NCBI GenBank assembly: GCA_034506255.1
Contig: JAPDPX010000002.1
Span: forward strand, 568,971-632,970
DNA length: 64,000 bases
DNA from: a candidate division KSB1 bacterium
GTDB taxonomy: Bacteria > Zhuqueibacterota > Zhuqueibacteria > Zhuqueibacterales > Zhuqueibacteraceae
Direction: 5' to 3'
Each line of letters begins with the position of its first letter. Position 1 is the stretch's first letter. A program made the translations under genes and the position numbers. The notes beneath the pieces were generated by a model. It worked only from the letters and a program-made list of their open reading frames with translations. It did no database searches and was not told where the DNA came from. Shown one piece after another: positions 63,560-64,000 of this stretch.

Positions 63560-64000
63560 ATGCCAATTCTTTTCACGCTGGGTGAGGTTTTGCAGGCCTT
63601 TGAAGAGGCCGCAACCTATGTGGGCGAGGCGAGCCGGCTTGCGACCCGGCCCGCCGCCCTCTCCACCGATTCCCGCACCTGTGGCGTGAACGAACTGTTC
63701 TTTGCCCTGCAGGGCGACAAATTTGACGGCCATGATTTTTTACCGGAAGTTTTCCAGCGCCAGGCCCTGGCGGCGGTGGTGGCCAAAACCTGGCATCGCC
63801 GCCATCCGCGCCGCAAAGGCAATTTCATCGTCGTCGACGATCCGCTGCTCGCCCTGCAGCGCCTGGGCCGGAACATTCGCCGGCGCTGGGGCCGGCCGGT
63901 GATCGCGCTCACCGGCAGCAACGGCAAAACCACCACCAAGGAGTTGCTGGCGGCGCTGCTGTCCCGCAGGCATCTGGTGCACAAAACCAGCGGCAATCTC
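63560..64000 (+). CDS. murF: UDP-N-acetylmuramoyl-tripeptide:D-alanyl-D-alanine ligase, N-terminal part
   Basis: ATG 63560 gives 147 open codons running to the window edge. TDSRTCGVNELFFALQGDKF and the ATP loop VIALTGSNGKTTTKELLAAL followed by HKTSGNL match MurF rather than MurE (TGTNGKT with a different spacing). It adds D-Ala-D-Ala to the cytoplasmic precursor. In the standard cluster murE lies between ftsI and murF, but here only 74 bases separate them, so murE is elsewhere or lost from this locus. Confidence 0.88.
   Translation, partial: MPILFTLGEVLQAFEEAATYVGEASRLATRPAALSTDSRTCGVNELFFALQGDKFDGHDFLPEVFQRQALAAVVAKTWHRRHPRRKGNFIVVDDPLLALQRLGRNIRRRWGRPVIALTGSNGKTTTKELLAALLSRRHLVHKTSGNL

Overview
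The window looks like a chromosomal segment of a GC-rich, Gram-negative (diderm) bacterium. It encodes an O-antigen ligase and flippase, an apolipoprotein N-acyltransferase, a TonB-dependent receptor, PorV-type outer-membrane proteins and a secreted protein with a type IX-style C-terminal sorting domain. That mix, with the gene orders seen, suggests a member of the FCB side of the tree (for example a KSB1/Calditrichota-like lineage). This is an inference from family content, not from a marker-gene phylogeny.

Layout. 1-9.2 kb (minus strand): the end of a surface-polysaccharide locus (Wzx-type flippase, O-antigen ligase), an ECF sigma factor with a zinc-finger membrane partner, a very large secreted protein with a glycoside-hydrolase-2-like fold, a MerR regulator and a class I glutamine amidotransferase. 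9.8-18 kb: a small membrane protein, a sulfite-oxidase-like molybdoenzyme, lnt, an S4 RNA-binding protein, a coiled-coil protein made of 11-residue repeats and a PHP-UvrD helicase fusion. 18.5-20.7 kb: accB-accC-gcvH. 21.4-30.6 kb: an envelope/secretion operon (PorV-like protein, a degenerate M6 peptidase, a peptidase-propeller-barrel fusion, two paralogous DUF5683-like proteins). 30.6-39.9 kb: Uma2 nuclease, a COG2403-type GTPase with carbamate kinase, sucCD, a TonB-dependent receptor and ndk. 40.7-48.1 kb: the classical fatty-acid cluster yceD-rpmF-plsX-fabH-fabD-fabG-acpP-fabF-rnc. 48.2-51.7 kb: an SppA-type peptidase with an extra N-terminal domain and a PHP-family lipoprotein. 56.3-58.4 kb: an E1 alpha-beta dehydrogenase fusion with a clear terminator. 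59.4-64 kb: the start of the division/cell-wall cluster mraZ-rsmH-ftsL-ftsI-murF, with a good promoter and 10-bp-periodic MraZ-type operator repeats.

The most unusual region is 51.9-56.1 kb, which I read as a decaying, partly duplicated diversity-generating retroelement (DGR) locus. A caspase-FGE protein (51909-53990) ends in a variable repeat (about 53864-53976). It matches, without gaps, an Asn-codon-rich template repeat at about 54588-54700. Of the 19 mismatches, 14 fall at template adenines. Between them lies a short remnant joining the start of an Avd-like accessory protein to the C-terminus of a DGR reverse transcriptase; the catalytic RT core is gone and a C-run carries a one-base frameshift. 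Downstream is a second cassette: a 4-TM membrane gene whose 5' end is homologous to that of the caspase gene, then a 361-bp MITE-like element with terminal inverted repeats and a 9-bp target duplication, then a 57-codon stub of a second caspase-type gene. A second copy of the MITE lies at 33.9-34.3 kb. Before the MITE inserted, the membrane gene and the caspase-type gene would have overlapped as ATGA, which suggests a membrane-partner plus caspase-sensor operon diversified by a DGR.
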